64,000 nucleotides of DNA from Piper betle (taxonomy: Eukaryota; Streptophyta; Magnoliopsida; Piperales; Piperaceae). Made by a program: the position numbers and the translations under genes. Below the pieces are notes generated by a model. It saw only the letters and a program-made list of their open reading frames with translations, was not told where the DNA came from and made no database searches. Below, one piece after another: positions 1-12,399 of the stretch; position 1 is the stretch's first letter, and each line of letters begins with the position of its first letter. The stretch is from the NCBI GenBank assembly GCA_033002965.1, contig JAURVB010006353.1, positions 103,813 through 167,812 on the forward strand, given 5' to 3'.

Positions 1-13
1 TACGGGTTTTACA
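1..13 (-). repeat. edge of family A 3' LTR (rest lies left of the window)
   Basis: On the minus strand the first 13 bases read as the start of a family A LTR (TGTAAAACCC...). It is preceded by a purine-rich tract at 14-25 that matches the polypurine tract of the complete family A copy (58197-58209). The rest of this LTR is outside the window. Confidence 0.7.
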
Positions 14-1636
14 ACCTTCCCCCATAAAAATTTCGCCTTCAAAATTTTAACTTAAGGAAGTTCTACTAAAACAATAATTTGGAAGTGTGTATCATTTACT
101 GCTTTAACAGTCATGTACATCCTCCCTAACTATAGTTGTGCTTACATGGCGAGTTCTGCTAGTGATGTTGTCAATATCAAACCTTCCTGATTCTAAACTA
201 TTTGTGCCTGTTTTGACATTACTATCATCATTCTATTTGGTTCTAATCCCTACTACTAACTCGGCAGAAAAATCTAGGCCACCCCTAAGTGCCTACTGAG
301 GTTGGTCAAGCAGATACTCTAGAGTATTGCAAGGTGCTAATCTAAGCTATATCTGGAAAAACTACATCGAGGGCAAGGTCTACCTGCTAACATCTACCTA
401 TGTCTCTCTAATCCTCATTGATGTGAAAAGTCAACTACATGTACCCTCAGGAAACTCTATTCTAGATCCTATAGCCATTCTAAGGTGTGTTATGAGTGTC
501 TTGCTACGTACGGGTGTATAGGCAAATGAGCTGCATAGTTCACTATTGCCAGTCTAGATCCAACTCTTAGGTGAGGAACTGGACTGCTCACCGAGTCCTA
601 GTTTACTTGGTTGAAGTCAAGTCTATCATTCTATTCTAGAAGAGAACAATGATAGCTGCTGTGACTCTAATGTATACTATGACTCTGGTGGCTATCTATA
701 CAACCACTAACTACTGAAGGGAGATTTTTATGGCATAATGGAGGCGAGAACACCCATACATGCATAACATATCTCAAGGAGTATGAAAACATACTCTACA
801 TGAAACTACGACATCTAGTCCATGGCATGTGTTCTAGTCAATGTTTGTTCATCTCAATCATCTAGATAACTAATAGTAGAACTAGTTGGAAATTCTTGAG
901 TGAAAACTCTACTTTGTTTGACATCTCTGGGGTATAGGAAAGGAGACTGAATCTCATGAAAATCTAGTCACACTATTCATGAACTGTCAATAGGTGAACA
1001 TCCTCACATGTGAGATCTGACATCAGGTAAACTGGAGAAATCCACTAGGCTAAGAAAAACTATTACATAGGTATGTTACTCTGATCTATAGTAAAGTCAA
1101 GGAATCATGCAAGTGACAGGGGAGATGAAATCCCAATGTAACATACTGGGTGGCCAAAATATCGGTAGGTCTATGGACTTGTTTCTAAGATCACTACGAT
1201 TTACTATGCCACAGGTGATCAGTCTGTGGAATAGTCAATCAATGACGAATGTCAAAAATGACTCCTAAGTGGCTCTGTTTCAATTAGCTAATAGTAGGCA
1301 CATGTTTCAGGATACCAAACTCTAGTTATGTAGTTCTAAACGAACATGGTTTAAACGACCCAAAGAACCATTATCTCCACTCAAGTCTATGTGGACTCAT
1401 AGTAAGCTTCAACACATGTCTCATCCGCTCTTCAATGGTGTGTGACCTGTCGTCCCGTACCTATTTTCAACCTAGTATCACTCTATCTGGTCAACACGGT
1501 CTATTCTGTCTAAAGTTGCTATCTGCTTTGCTCTCAAGCTAGGGTGAAATTGTCATCGCAAGATTGGTCTGCAAACACCTACCTGCACTGTAAGCCCTAA
1601 TCAGTACCATGAAGGTACCTCTATACTTAGGGCAAG

Positions 1637-3977
1637 TATAAAACCCTTGATTCGAGTCAGGGTTTTATAGTCTAAACCGTTCGGTTCGACCGTTATTTTC
1701 AGTCGGGTCAATTTCAAGACACGTGTACTTAGCCGAGGCCGGTCTTCTACTATGAACCATGAGAATCATGTATGCCCAAGTATATGATGATAATGCCAGT
1801 AAGACAAGAGCAAAATGAGTTATTATAATATATGAGAGTATGACAGATTTTTCTTTATTTATTTTAATTAAATCATAGAATTATTTTTGGGCTGAATACA
1901 GTTTTATGACGTGTTATGGGCAATTTGGGTGGGCTATTAGTTATAGAGCATGTCATTCATGTGTATTATATCTTATGAGATTTCTTTTTACGAGTTAGTA
2001 TTATTTTGATTCGAGTCGGAGTCAAGTCAAGTTTTAATTACGAGACAACCATTCGATTTTCTCACTTAACCATTCATTTTTCTCACTTGACCATTTGTTA
2101 TTCTCAGTTGACCATTCGTTTTTCTCACCTGACCATTCATTTTTCTCACCTTGACATCTATATATTCCACATTTCTATCAATCAGCCACCATCATCCTTC
2201 TCACCCACCTTCCTTCTTCTTTTTCTTCCTTCCCTCTTCCCTACAATCCTCACTCGAGTGGGCCACAACCTTGTTGCCGTCGCCGTGTGATTGACGATTA
2301 GGTATAGAATTTTATCCGATTTAATTTTTTAAAATTGATAATTATTAGCACAACATTCTAGGATTGATTAACTATTGTGATAAATGTCTGATATAATGAA
2401 GTGATGATTTGCATGATTTGATTGATAGTTAGTGATCTAATTAAGTAAATTAAATTTGAGTATGCTAATTGATTGCAACGTAACTTAGAAAAAACATAAT
2501 AGAATTGGGATGAATAGGATGAGATATTTTTACATTGATGATTGTTTGACTATTTTTATATGATGATTGCATTGTATGTGTGATGCTCATGATGAGTTTG
2601 ATGCATCATTTAGTTCGTGGGCGTTAGCTTCTAGATTTGATGTGTAAGTACGGAGTAGGTGCTCGCCGCCTAGACGCATGGACATGATTGGGCCTTCTAC
2701 TAGATCTGTTAGGACTCGCTTCTGGTTTTATCTCTATACTCTATTGTGTGTTATTTTTACATGTAAGTGGATGTGTTGAGTGGAGGATTTATTGTATTCC
2801 GTCCCACACGGGCCATTTAGTCTCATGTTATTTTCGGATTAATAACCCTCAAGGATGAGATCCCTCGAGTATGTTTTTGAAAATAAGATCCACCACAAGT
2901 TCCCTTCGGGCCTATTATATAAATCCCTTCCCAAACCAATATATAGTTTTATCGAGTTTTCAGTGAGACGAGAGAGGGAAATTTGATAGCCGTGCTACGC
3001 GAGTGGGCACGCGCTTGTCAAAAAGAGCTCTAGATTAGTGAGCAAGACTGTTTCAATCTCGAGGGATCCTGACAACTCCCATTTTGAGTTCCTCACACCT
3101 GGAGAAACTTGGAGGTTTACGGGTATTGTTTAGTACAACGCATGTTTGGACTTGTGTTCATAGGGTGCCAAAAGTGACTGCCTAAGAGTACTCAGTCTTC
3201 GTGCTCAAGGCTAGGAGAATTATGTAGGTAAGGAGAGGGCTTAGGATATACTAGTAGTCTCGAGGGATCAGCAAATGAAATAAGAAAAATCAGCAGCAGC
3301 AAAATAGTCAGTTCAGGATGCTACTGGGTTTGTAGCCCAGTGGCTCCTCAGTAGGTGCCCTTCAGAGAGTTCACGATAAGTATATGAATGTTTTCTTCAT
3401 ATGAGAGTTTGCTCTCATAGCAAGTTTGATATTAGTTATTTTTTGGACCGGTAATCCTCGTTACTGACGGTTTTCTATTATTTATGTAGGTAAGAATTTT
3501 GAGGACTGAGTGCTGTCAGGACTACAGAGGAGTAGTAAAGTCGTTGCACACATGAACCAAATGGAAATAATGAATTCTAAGTTGTGTGAATGGTGAGTTT
3601 GTTTAAGGTTATTATGTGAATGCTATGAACGTTTAGCCTGTAAAATGAAACTAAAATGACATGTTTTGGAATAATATCGATATAAATAATTATTATTGCT
3701 ATGGAAAGGTTGGCCTATTGCACTTATAAGAAAGACTCGGTCTATTTTGTTTTAAAATATTATTTATTTTCAAACTTGTTTTCACGATTATTCTATTTTT
3801 TTGCATAATAGCATGTCATAGCATGCACATAGGGCCACGTTAGAACTTAAGCATCTCATTCACGCATTATACACTTGCACTACCATTTTAGGACACCGAG
3901 GGGAGATTCGGGTAACGGTTCGGTAGCCAGTGATATTTTTGGGTTGATTTACGGGTGAACCAGAATGGGGTGTTATA
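1637..3977 (+). mobile_element. solo LTR of family A nested inside family A copy 1
   Basis: This 2341-bp unit is flanked by a perfect 5-bp duplication GCAAG (1632-1636 and 3978-3982). Its ends are TATAAAACCC and GGTGTTATA, which are the family termini TGTAAAACCC and GGTGTTACA after G-to-A and C-to-T changes. The body follows the complete-copy LTRs (49407-52271 and 58210-61136). It lies opposite in orientation to its host element. The second family A copy has the uninterrupted target at about 56431-56435, so the insertion is confirmed by an empty site. It is a solo LTR left after LTR-LTR recombination. Confidence 0.9.
2045..2152 (+). repeat. about 20-bp tandem repeat in the family A solo LTR
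   Basis: Five to six imperfect copies of a unit containing TTCTCACTTGACCATTC lie in a row. The 94-codon reading frame here is only this repeat plus CT-rich DNA. The equivalent place in the 3' LTR (about 58655-58690) has one or two units, so the array expanded in this copy. Confidence 0.8.
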
Positions 3978-5262
3978 GCAAGGCTCAACCCTATAGTTCA
4001 AAATAAGAATTTAATCATGTCAGCAAAACACAAGGGAATCACTATCCCTCTGAAAGACACTTCCTCACTACCCCTCTATCTATGCCCAATCCTCTAATAC
4101 AAGTCAAACTCCTCTCACTAGCTGGCCAATCACTAAATAGGTTAAACTGCGTGTGTAACCATATACTAACCATTTGATCTGTGTATGCTGGTTGTGGGTC
4201 CATGGATGTACTATCATGTTGTTTGAACAATTTGATCACTGTGGCCATCTTATTTGGAGGTCATAACATCATGCTCTCTGACTCTGGCCATCTTATCTGG
4301 TGAAGTCGAATCCTCTGCCATCTCATCAAAATAACCTTAGTTTTCCCTAACTCTCCTTTGTTCTATTGATGCCACTAAAGCTATATCTTGTTCCTCAAAC
4401 TTTGACCCTACTTAGCTCTGAAAGTTATGACATGCGGTTGCCATGCAAGGCTCAAAATGCTCCAAGTAGTTGTCCTCCTATGTCGGTGAAGTGCCCATTG
4501 GACTATTGATCCACCTAGCTACTCTTCCTCATTCATTACTATCTTATGGTGTGGTCCATCTCAAGTCATCTACCCAAACTCTCATCTATGCTCCAAGTAC
4601 TTTAGTGGCTCCATTGGCATAGTCTTAGTCTTCATCCCTAAGGATTCGTCCAAGGCATTTGGTGTTCCATCTCATGTGCCAACTAACTTGCCAGTATCTC
4701 CACACTTCAAGCTTCTTACTGTTGCCCCTGCCCCCCTGCCTATTTTTTTAAACTCCTTCCTACAATGTACTTCATGTCCCACAGAAGTAGGACTAATGTG
4801 GTGACATGCAAAAGAGGGACACCTGTTCAACATCCAATTCAACCTCAAATGACCAAACATGTGGACACTCTGACTCATCCAAATCTCTTGTGGAATGGAA
4901 AGAATCGGTGAGTCTCTAAGCTCATCATGACATGCCTGTCAAATTACTACTGACATCTGGATCTGGTACCCATCTTATGCACATTCTACCTCTGCTAATA
5001 CTGCAACATGCCCTGCTCACACCTAACTGAGCAAATAATCAAATATCATGATAAAAATTCATACAAATGACTTGTCAGCTCAACTAAGGCCAGTTCCACA
5101 TATTTCTAATCAAGTTCGGAAAACATTATTATGCAACTAACTTAGGAAAAAAATTTTGCATGTAAAGAAAATGGACAAAAACATACATGCCAGCTTGACT
5201 CAAAGCAATCTTTGTACACACATCACCTATAACAAAATCTTGCATCCTAATCGACTGAGAAT

Positions 5263-5275
5263 AACTTTGATATAA
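5263..5275 (-). promoter_or_regulatory. decayed primer binding site of family A copy 1
   Basis: On the minus strand, four bases inside the LTR end, there is a 13-base stretch TTATATCAAAGTT. It aligns with TGGTATCAGAGCC in the complete copy (52276-52288), the complement of the 3' end of initiator tRNA-Met. Four of the five differences are G-to-A or C-to-T. The site is no longer a good primer match. Confidence 0.75.
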
Positions 5276-5279
5276 AAAC

Positions 5280-5569
5280 TGTAACACCCCAAATCTGGTT
5301 CACGCTTGCGAACTGAACTGGAATGTCACGGTCTCGATTAGGTCGGCTAACCCAAACCCATCTCGTGCGGATCTACTTTAGCTTCTCAAGATGGAAGATG
5401 TTAATATCTATGCATGGATGAATGTACATAAACCTAACATGCTATTACATGAATGACATGAGACCCAGTTTACATGCCAAAATAATTATGATAAAATAAA
5501 TCAAAATTCCATAAAACAGACAGAGTTTCCCCTAAAAGTACAATTAGGGGCCACCCTGCCAAATCAACA

Positions 5570-5626
<57 letters not shown>

Positions 5627-5718
5627 ATTGTCATTCGCACAGAATTCTGGACTAGCAGCATGGTTCCTAAGTGGTGCAGAGTGCAATACATTTGAAGATC
5701 TTTTTGAAAGAGGGCTAA
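5280..5718 (-). repeat. partial family A 5' LTR (copy 1)
   Basis: It begins TGTAACACCCC on the + strand, the reverse complement of a family A LTR end, next to the decayed PBS. It matches the last about 370 bp of a family A LTR, including an AT microsatellite at 5573-5622. From about 5650 to 5718 it no longer follows the LTR. A second LTR end starts at 5719. Confidence 0.7.
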
Positions 5719-6036
5719 TGTAACACCCCAAATCTTATTCACGCTCGCGAACTGAATCAGAATGTCACATGTCTCAATTAGGTTGGCTAAGCCGAACCTA
5801 TCTCGTGCGGATCTACTCTCAATGTCTCAAGATGGAAGATACTAATCACTATGCATAGATGAATGCATAGAACCCTAACATTTTATTATATAAATGACAT
5901 GACAACCTGTTTACATACCAAAATAATTACGATAAAATTAATAAAAATTCCTTAAATAAAATGTACAAAGTCTCCCTTAAAATTGCAATTAGGGGCCACC
6001 TTGTCAAATCAACATGTATAAATATAAATAAATAAT

Positions 6037-6074
<38 letters not shown>

Positions 6075-7330
6075 CATGGTCATTCATATAGAATTCTAAT
6101 TAGCTGTATAAATTCATTCTGAATCTTAGGTTTGACCCACCTGTACATTCTATTCACATTTCACATCTAATCTTGGGTCTTGACCTATTTGTTGTGCATA
6201 TTCAATATCTCAATATATTTCCTAAAACATATATATTAATATGTCATCATTAAAAATTTTGCTATGAAAGCAGATTTTATATCTCATCATATTATTATAT
6301 CTAGCATTTTATCACATCATTTTTAAAATAATGACATCATAAATAATGTGCTAAACATTATATTGTCTAACATGTGTGCGTAAGAGACATCACTGCTCAT
6401 CCGTCCAGGCTAGCACACTAACTACATGATCATCACCTATGTCAAACTAACTATGAGAGCTATCTCTCATATGAAGAAAATATTTTTATATACTTCTCGT
6501 GAACACTCTTAAGGGCATCTAATAAGGTGCCCCCAGGCTATAGACCTAGTAGCATCCTGAACTAACTGGATTACTGATGCCTCTCATGACATTTTCTCAT
6601 TTTATTTTCTGGCCCTATCTTTCCTTCATACTTCTTATGGCTTTGAGTACGAAGGCTAGGTACTCTCAGGCAATCTCCTTTTGTACCACTTGAATCACAA
6701 GTCCAGGCATGCTATGTACTTAATAGTACCTGTAAACCTCCATGTTCTCCGAGGAACTCAAACACATAGTTGTTACGATCCCTCAGAAATGGAACAACTA
6801 TCTCACTAATTAAGAGCCCATTATGACTGTCACGTGCACCCGCTCATAATACGTGAAAGTTAGTTTCACCATCTATTGTCTCACTGAAAACTTGACAAAA
6901 TTATATATACAGACCTGGGAAGGGATTTATATAATAGGCCTAAAAGTAACTTGTGGTGGATCTTGTTTTGGAAATCATATTCGAGGGATCTCATCCTTGA
7001 GGGTTATTAATCCGAAAACTATTCGACTAAATGGCCCAAGTTAAGTGGGATCTGATAAAACACCACTTAACCTAACCCACAATTAGTAAAAATAAATCAC
7101 AATAGAATAGAACAATAAATCAGGGGTAGCCCTAAACGGACTTAGCAGAAGCTCTGAGCATGCTCTTGTCCTTAAGGGGTGAGCTCCTACTTCGTACCTA
7201 CACAATAAGACTAAATACTTACACTCTATATAACGCATGAATGTTATACTCCTCATCAATCCATACAAGACAAACTACAACAATGTTCGTCTATGTCTCA
7301 AGCTAGGGCATAGAATCATGAGTAACAACA
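5719..7330 (-). repeat. second family A-type LTR, truncated
   Basis: A second TGTAACACCCC end at 5719 starts another LTR in the same orientation. It aligns in order with 52271 back to about 50810 of the complete copy: the 'AGGGGCCACC' block, the 'CTCATATGAAG' block at 6465-6480, the 'CCTCGAGGATGAGATCC' block (inverted, about 6980-7010) and the 'GCTCCTACTTCGTACCTACA' block near 7185. Similarity fades at about 7330 and no TG end is found, so it is truncated or too diverged to follow. It includes an AT microsatellite at about 6041-6070. Confidence 0.7.
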
Positions 7331-8509
7331 ACCCAACATTATGTGACATTTACATTCAAATCATACAATCCATTCCAATCGATGATTAAGACCTATTTAA
7401 TTAGCTACCTATATCCTAATTCAGTTATTAACATCATGTATTCTATTTTAAGGGCATAAGAAATGAATCCTCATCTAGTTAGATATTAACCTTAACTCCA
7501 ATAATTAGTTTAGAAATCAATTATACTAATTTGATGATAAAAACTATATTTGTATAATTATGAATGATTAATTATCTTAAAGTAATAAGTATGACATATT
7601 TAATCACATGTAAAAGGGTTTATGATGAATAAGGTTGTTTTGTAATTAATTAAGTAAATAAAATAATTAATTGTACTAAGTTCCGACTAAAATATTATAG
7701 GCTAGTGAGTTTACTTATAATAATTATTGCTTGATAAAAATATTTTTTGTGTATTATTATTACACAAAAATTATTTATTCAGGTGGTGTATGTTCTTTCT
7801 TTTGATAAATAACAGTAATGAAATACTATGATATATACTAGCGTAATTCAAATAATGGTTTGTTATTATTAATTAATTGATGTAATGAAAAATTAGTAAT
7901 TTAATGTATTAATAATAATCATATGATGGTCAAGTAAAAATATTTGTCTCATAGTTAATTAAAATATTGTTAATATGTTTAATATAATTAGTATTTGTGG
8001 TTTATTAAATGTCATTAATCAATAAATTAAAAATAATATCTTTTCGAGATTATAAGATTAAGTTGGTATCTCTATCATGTCAAAAGAATATTTTGCAATG
8101 AAGAAAAATATATAAATATAGTAATTATTAATTAAATATATACTAGTTAATTGGAAATTATTTATTGTCTGTGAATTGTAAGTTGAATGGTTAATTTAAA
8201 TCTTCTATGGTTGGACTTACATATTTATATTATTTGAATAAGTAATTATCTCACCAAACTTGTTATAAATATTAAAAATTTAAAGTTTTATATTGTTGAA
8301 TGTTGCATGCTTTATTTTGTCGAGTTTTAATCATGATATAGCTAACTTATTTTATTGCGTGCACTTTTCCTAGTATAAATTTATAATTTTGTATAATTTT
8401 ATTGTCCCGTTCAAATTAGAATCGTGCATCTTTGTTGCGGATGCCTCATCATACTTCTAGGTTTAAATAATTACTTAAAATATATTGTATATTCTTTTAG
8501 TAGCCTTGG
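7331..8509. other. AT-rich intergenic DNA, nothing recognised
   Basis: This stretch is very A+T-rich on both strands, with frequent TAATTAAT-like runs and stops in all frames. I see no terminal repeats, TSD or gene. It may be decayed LTR sequence continuing from the left, but I cannot align it. Confidence 0.5.
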
Positions 8510-8930
8510 TTAGCTTGAACCCAAATTCAATCACCATACACCGAGCGCAACTGGGGATATAGAATTGACCACATCTTTAAAATTATTTGAAAGATGAAAT
8601 ATCTACCCCAGCACCCCTATCTCGAAGGGGTGATATCGAAAACTGGCGCAAGATAATTTAGTATGCACTTGTATTATCGAGAAGATAAATATCATTGACT
8701 ATATGTCGTGTTTCACGTAGCATATGTATGTATACATGAGATTGTATGTAGATGGGTAGCCAGTCCTCCTCGTATAATTGGAGCTTAAGATAAGCTCATA
8801 ATCAACAAAAGATTTAATAAATAATAATATTAAATATATTGATTTATTTGTTATAATTATACGATTTAGTGGTTTTATCACCAATGCGATTTTATGAGTG
8901 CATGTGATCAGTTTAAGATTGACAGTTGAT
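8510..8930 (+). repeat. fragment of a family D-type LTR
   Basis: The order of blocks follows 46135-46660 of the family D solo LTR: 'CACCATACACCGAGCGCAAC', then 'GAAGGGGTGATA', then 'TATGCACTTGT', then 'TTTAGTGGTTTTATCAC'. Neither LTR terminus is visible. It is an old diverged fragment. Confidence 0.6.
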
Positions 8931-10626
8931 GGCATGGGGCCGTGATCAACCAACCATTGACATTCAGGCCCACTATAACTGGGCCTTGATCACAACATTC
9001 AGAAATTTAGTTCTTATAGCTAACTCGAAAAGAAAAAATTAAAATACATGTCGACGTCTGATTGATAAATCAAACCATAAAAATTATTTTAGTAGGTAAT
9101 GATGTTGGCATACTATCAAAATATCTCAGATGCAAATGAGTTCTGGGATCTTTCAATTCATCCAACAGATCAAACATTTGCACTCCTTGCATCATCTGTG
9201 GTTTACGAAAAATCAAAGACTTCAAAGCCTAACATCTGTGCTGTTAATTTTGGCTTGGTGTAAGAATGGCGGATAAGGGTTGGTTGTGATGTGCATGCCA
9301 TTGCACCAACTGGGGAGTGATGACAAAGCTTAAACAAGAGTAGCTTGAACTCAGTTTTCAGACCGCGCCAAGGTACCCAACCAACCATGAACGTGATAAA
9401 ATTTGGACCTTCCACCTGCCAATCGATAAATATACTAATAAATACTTGCAATTAAAGTCAATAAAATCATTGAATGTGATAAAATTTAAATAAGGTAAAA
9501 TTATTGGATGCTGTATACTGTGACTCCCACCTTCATCTATGGCCTTCACGTGCTATACTTCGAGCTGACCCACACGCTTTTCTCAGATCGGTCCAAACCT
9601 GTTTATTTGATTTTTGCAGCCCGTACCGAAGCCTTCTTAGGCTACTTTGTGTGCCGTACTTACCAAGAAAATTTAAGCGAGTTACATATTACATAATTTA
9701 TATGAAATATACTTTTAATTAAAATTATTTTTTGAGTAGGTTTCATGTAAGAAAGTATACATGTATGAAAAATAAAGTGTATAAGTAAGATGTTAATAAA
9801 TTTATATCTTTTTTAACATCAATATAACCTATTTTTAGTTTTTTTAAAAAATCCACTAGTTTAAAGATATTTTGAAATAAATTTATACTAATTATTTTGA
9901 TAATTTAGATAAAAGGGTTAAAAGTATTAGATTAATTTAAAAATCTATAAGTACCTTATTTATTTATTTTTTATATTTATCTATGTATATTTTAAGTAAT
10001 GGACCGTAATCAAAATTGCTCAAAACAAAAATTATAACTCATGTTAGCTCATATGAGGTGTAGCTGTTGTGTGTGTATATGTATATATGTGGGTATATAT
10101 ATATATAAAATAAAGTGATAGCTTGAGAACTCTAAAAAAATTCCTTTCTCAATTGTCACGGTTGAATCTTATCCGATGCTCTAAAAATGCATTCTTAAAG
10201 TTCTGAAGTTCCTATCTTATCTTATCTTTTATATATATATATATATTACTCTTTTAAAAGTTATCTAATTATAACGTTAGACTTATAAATGATTTTGATA
10301 ATTAACTACCTTACCCATCAAACATTAAGTTTTGACAAAGAAAACTATATATATTATTTATTCACATCATCACATTATACATAAACAAAATTTATGGTTT
10401 AGCATCAACGTCAAAGTGTGTTCTGTACACGTACCTGGAAAAAGCAACATAATTTCCCTCGTCTCAAAAGAGAAGTGAGAAGATTTCTCCTTATTTGGTT
10501 ACTAAAGAAATGATAAAAAAAGAAATAAATATGGTTTCCCTCAAAAGGAAAAACTCCTTCAATTTTTTTTAAATAAAAATAAAAATTTATAAAAATAACC
10601 AAATGACTTTTCTACATTTAAATATA

Positions 10627-10662
<36 letters not shown>

Positions 10663-11340
10663 CTCCAACAAAAAAATTATAATAAAACTATTTCTTTTTT
10701 CAAAGGTACTTTCTTTTCCCCTTTTACCAACTACAATTCTATGAATAGGCTCAATGATTTTTTCTACAAGAGAAATAGGTACAAATATGCAAATGAATAT
10801 GTATGAAATATGTCTGGCCGAATTTGATTGACTAGTTATAACAAAATAAAACACAACCAAACAGGAATATTGCGTCGTGACTAAACAATCGAGCATTCGT
10901 CAAAAATTATAAATTAATAATATAAATGATATTTTAAAAGTTTATTACCAAATTATCATTAACAATTATTAAATATAAAGTACATCAATCTTAATTTAAA
11001 AATTTTTCCATTGTAAAATGATATTTTTTTATTCAAATGGTTTTTTAATAATATAATATTAATTTTTATATTAATTGATAAGAGAGAAGCTAAGAAAAAT
11101 AAAATAGATAATAATTATATAAATAAGATATTAGGTATTTATGAGAAAAATTAATATTTATAATGAAAAAAATGATTAAATGATAAAATAAATACAAGAT
11201 AAAAATAAATTTTAATGTTGACTAAGTTTTGACCTGACGGTATCGTATTTGATAAAAAAATTTTGACCGTAGACAAACAATTGTTTGCCAGAATTTAAGT
11301 GGACAGACAGGCAATCTCTTGACCGACGTCGAACGCCAAC
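8931..11340. other. AT-rich intergenic region upstream of the KLCR gene
   Basis: No gene is supported. There is an (ATT)n microsatellite at about 10629-10661 and several short (TA)n runs (10075-10110, 10231-10246). Small frames here are AT-rich or microsatellite artefacts. Distal promoter elements of the downstream gene may lie here, but none can be assigned by reading. Confidence 0.5.
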
Positions 11341-11397
11341 GTCCGATCGACCACGCTTTTCTTTAAAAAAAAACCTTTAATTGCTCCCATCCCGGGG

Positions 11398-11405
11398 ATA
11401 TATAA
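11398..11405 (+). promoter_or_regulatory. TATA box of the KLCR gene
   Basis: ATATATAA follows a GC-rich CCCGGGG and lies just upstream of a CT-rich leader, the usual layout of a plant core promoter. Transcription would start near 11430. No transcript data are available here. Confidence 0.6.
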
Positions 11406-11639
11406 CCATAACTTCGCGCCACCAAGTGGGGTAAAAGACATTTAACCGACGCCAGCGACGGTTGACAGCAGTGGTGGAGAAGTCGCCGTCGCCGGCTTTC
11501 TCCCCCACCGCGGCCGCCATCGCCATCGCCCCGTCTTATTTTTCTTCTTCTTCTTCAATCCTCTTTCCCTTCACAGCTCTCACCATTCACCTCTTCCCTC
11601 TCTCCCCTACACTGCCCAGCTTTGCTTGATCCAACTAGT

Positions 11640-11657
11640 ATGGTGGGGTTGAAATAG
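11640..11657 (+). other. upstream ORF 1 in the KLCR leader
   Basis: ATG GTG GGG TTG AAA TAG: a five-codon frame in the first leader exon, 75 bp before the predicted leader-intron donor. It could lower translation of the main frame if the transcription start is upstream of it. Confidence 0.4.
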
Positions 11658-12346
11658 TGGACCAACTTCCCGCCTTGTCTTCTCCTCTGTACCCCTTTTT
11701 CTTTGCTTGCTAAGGTCGAAAATTTTATACCCAGGTTTGTTTGTTTGTACTGATGTGGCCCTATTCGTATTTTTTTCTCTCCTAATATTAGAAATGGATT
11801 ATTTGTGTTTTTTGTTGTTTTTCTCCTTCTTTGATCTATTAATGGCAATGTACGGAAATTTTCCATTTTTGGTTAGAGATCTGGTTCTTGCTGTGTGTTA
11901 ATTTGACATTTATTTTTTTATAATTGTGAAATCTGATTCCTTGTTGGATTAAACTTTACCGTTGAACTGCTACATAACATAGCTAGGTGCTGAATTTTCA
12001 TAATAATTGGTTTTAGTTTGTATATAAATTTGAGTGTTTCACCCCCCCCCCACTGACTGGATAGACATGGATTGTGAATCAGCCATATAATTCAGTGTAA
12101 CGTGTCAATGTCATATTTTTTACCATAGAGATTGTTATGCTACTAGCATGCATTTTATGACCCAAAATCTGCAGAGGCTCCCCCCCAGCCCCCTCTTCTT
12201 TTCTGAGTTTGATTGCTTGTACTTTTGTCAGTTAGCTCCAGGAATTGTTGGGTGGTTTCAGGGTTGGAGGGGCTTTATGTAAAGTCTCATCAATATTCAC
12301 ATCTCATATGTTTGACGGTGTTCATTCCACCTTTGAAAATTTGCAG

Positions 12347-12376
12347 ATGTTATTTGTGCCTACTAAATTGTTTTAA
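12347..12376 (+). other. upstream ORF 2 in the KLCR leader
   Basis: A nine-codon frame starts exactly at the predicted intron acceptor (CAG|ATG) and stops at 12374-12376, 23 bp before the main ATG and in a different frame. It would be close enough to affect reinitiation. It exists in the mRNA only if the acceptor is used or the intron is retained. Confidence 0.4.
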
Positions 12377-12399
12377 AGGCTTATCACTGAGTATACATT

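Larger units (their letters stand above)
14..5279 (-). mobile_element. internal domain of a non-autonomous LTR retrotransposon, family A copy 1 (LARD-like)
   Basis: Read on the minus strand, 5279 to 3978 and then 1636 to 14 follow, in the same order, the internal domain of the complete family A element at 52272-58209. Matching landmarks include 4391-4418 with about 53528-55935, 1575-1632 with about 56420-56500, and 1141-1300 with about 56840-57000. The 3' end carries the 'GGACGAAATTT'-like stretch typical of Ty3/gypsy elements just before the PPT. No gag or pol motif is visible in any frame. Without the nested solo LTR the domain is about 2.9 kb. The short ORFs here are unrelated to retroelement proteins. 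I infer a Ty3/gypsy derivative moved by proteins from elsewhere. Confidence 0.75.
11430..12399 (+). other. 5' leader of the KLCR gene with a predicted leader intron
   Basis: The leader is CT- and GC-rich from 11430 to 11734, including (TTC)n at 11540-11556. A good donor follows at 11734/11735 (CCAG|GTTTGT). A T-rich stretch ends at an acceptor at 12346/12347 (TTTGCAG|ATG), giving a predicted 612-bp leader intron. The spliced leader would contain two short upstream ORFs, 11640-11657 (5 codons) and 12347-12376 (9 codons). The intron has a C9 run at about 12043. Splice sites are inferred from sequence only. Confidence 0.55.

Noticed and set aside
5470..5742. 90-codon minus-strand frame through an AT microsatellite
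   Set aside because: The (Ile-Tyr)n stretch is the microsatellite inside an LTR; the same applies to 55775-56035.
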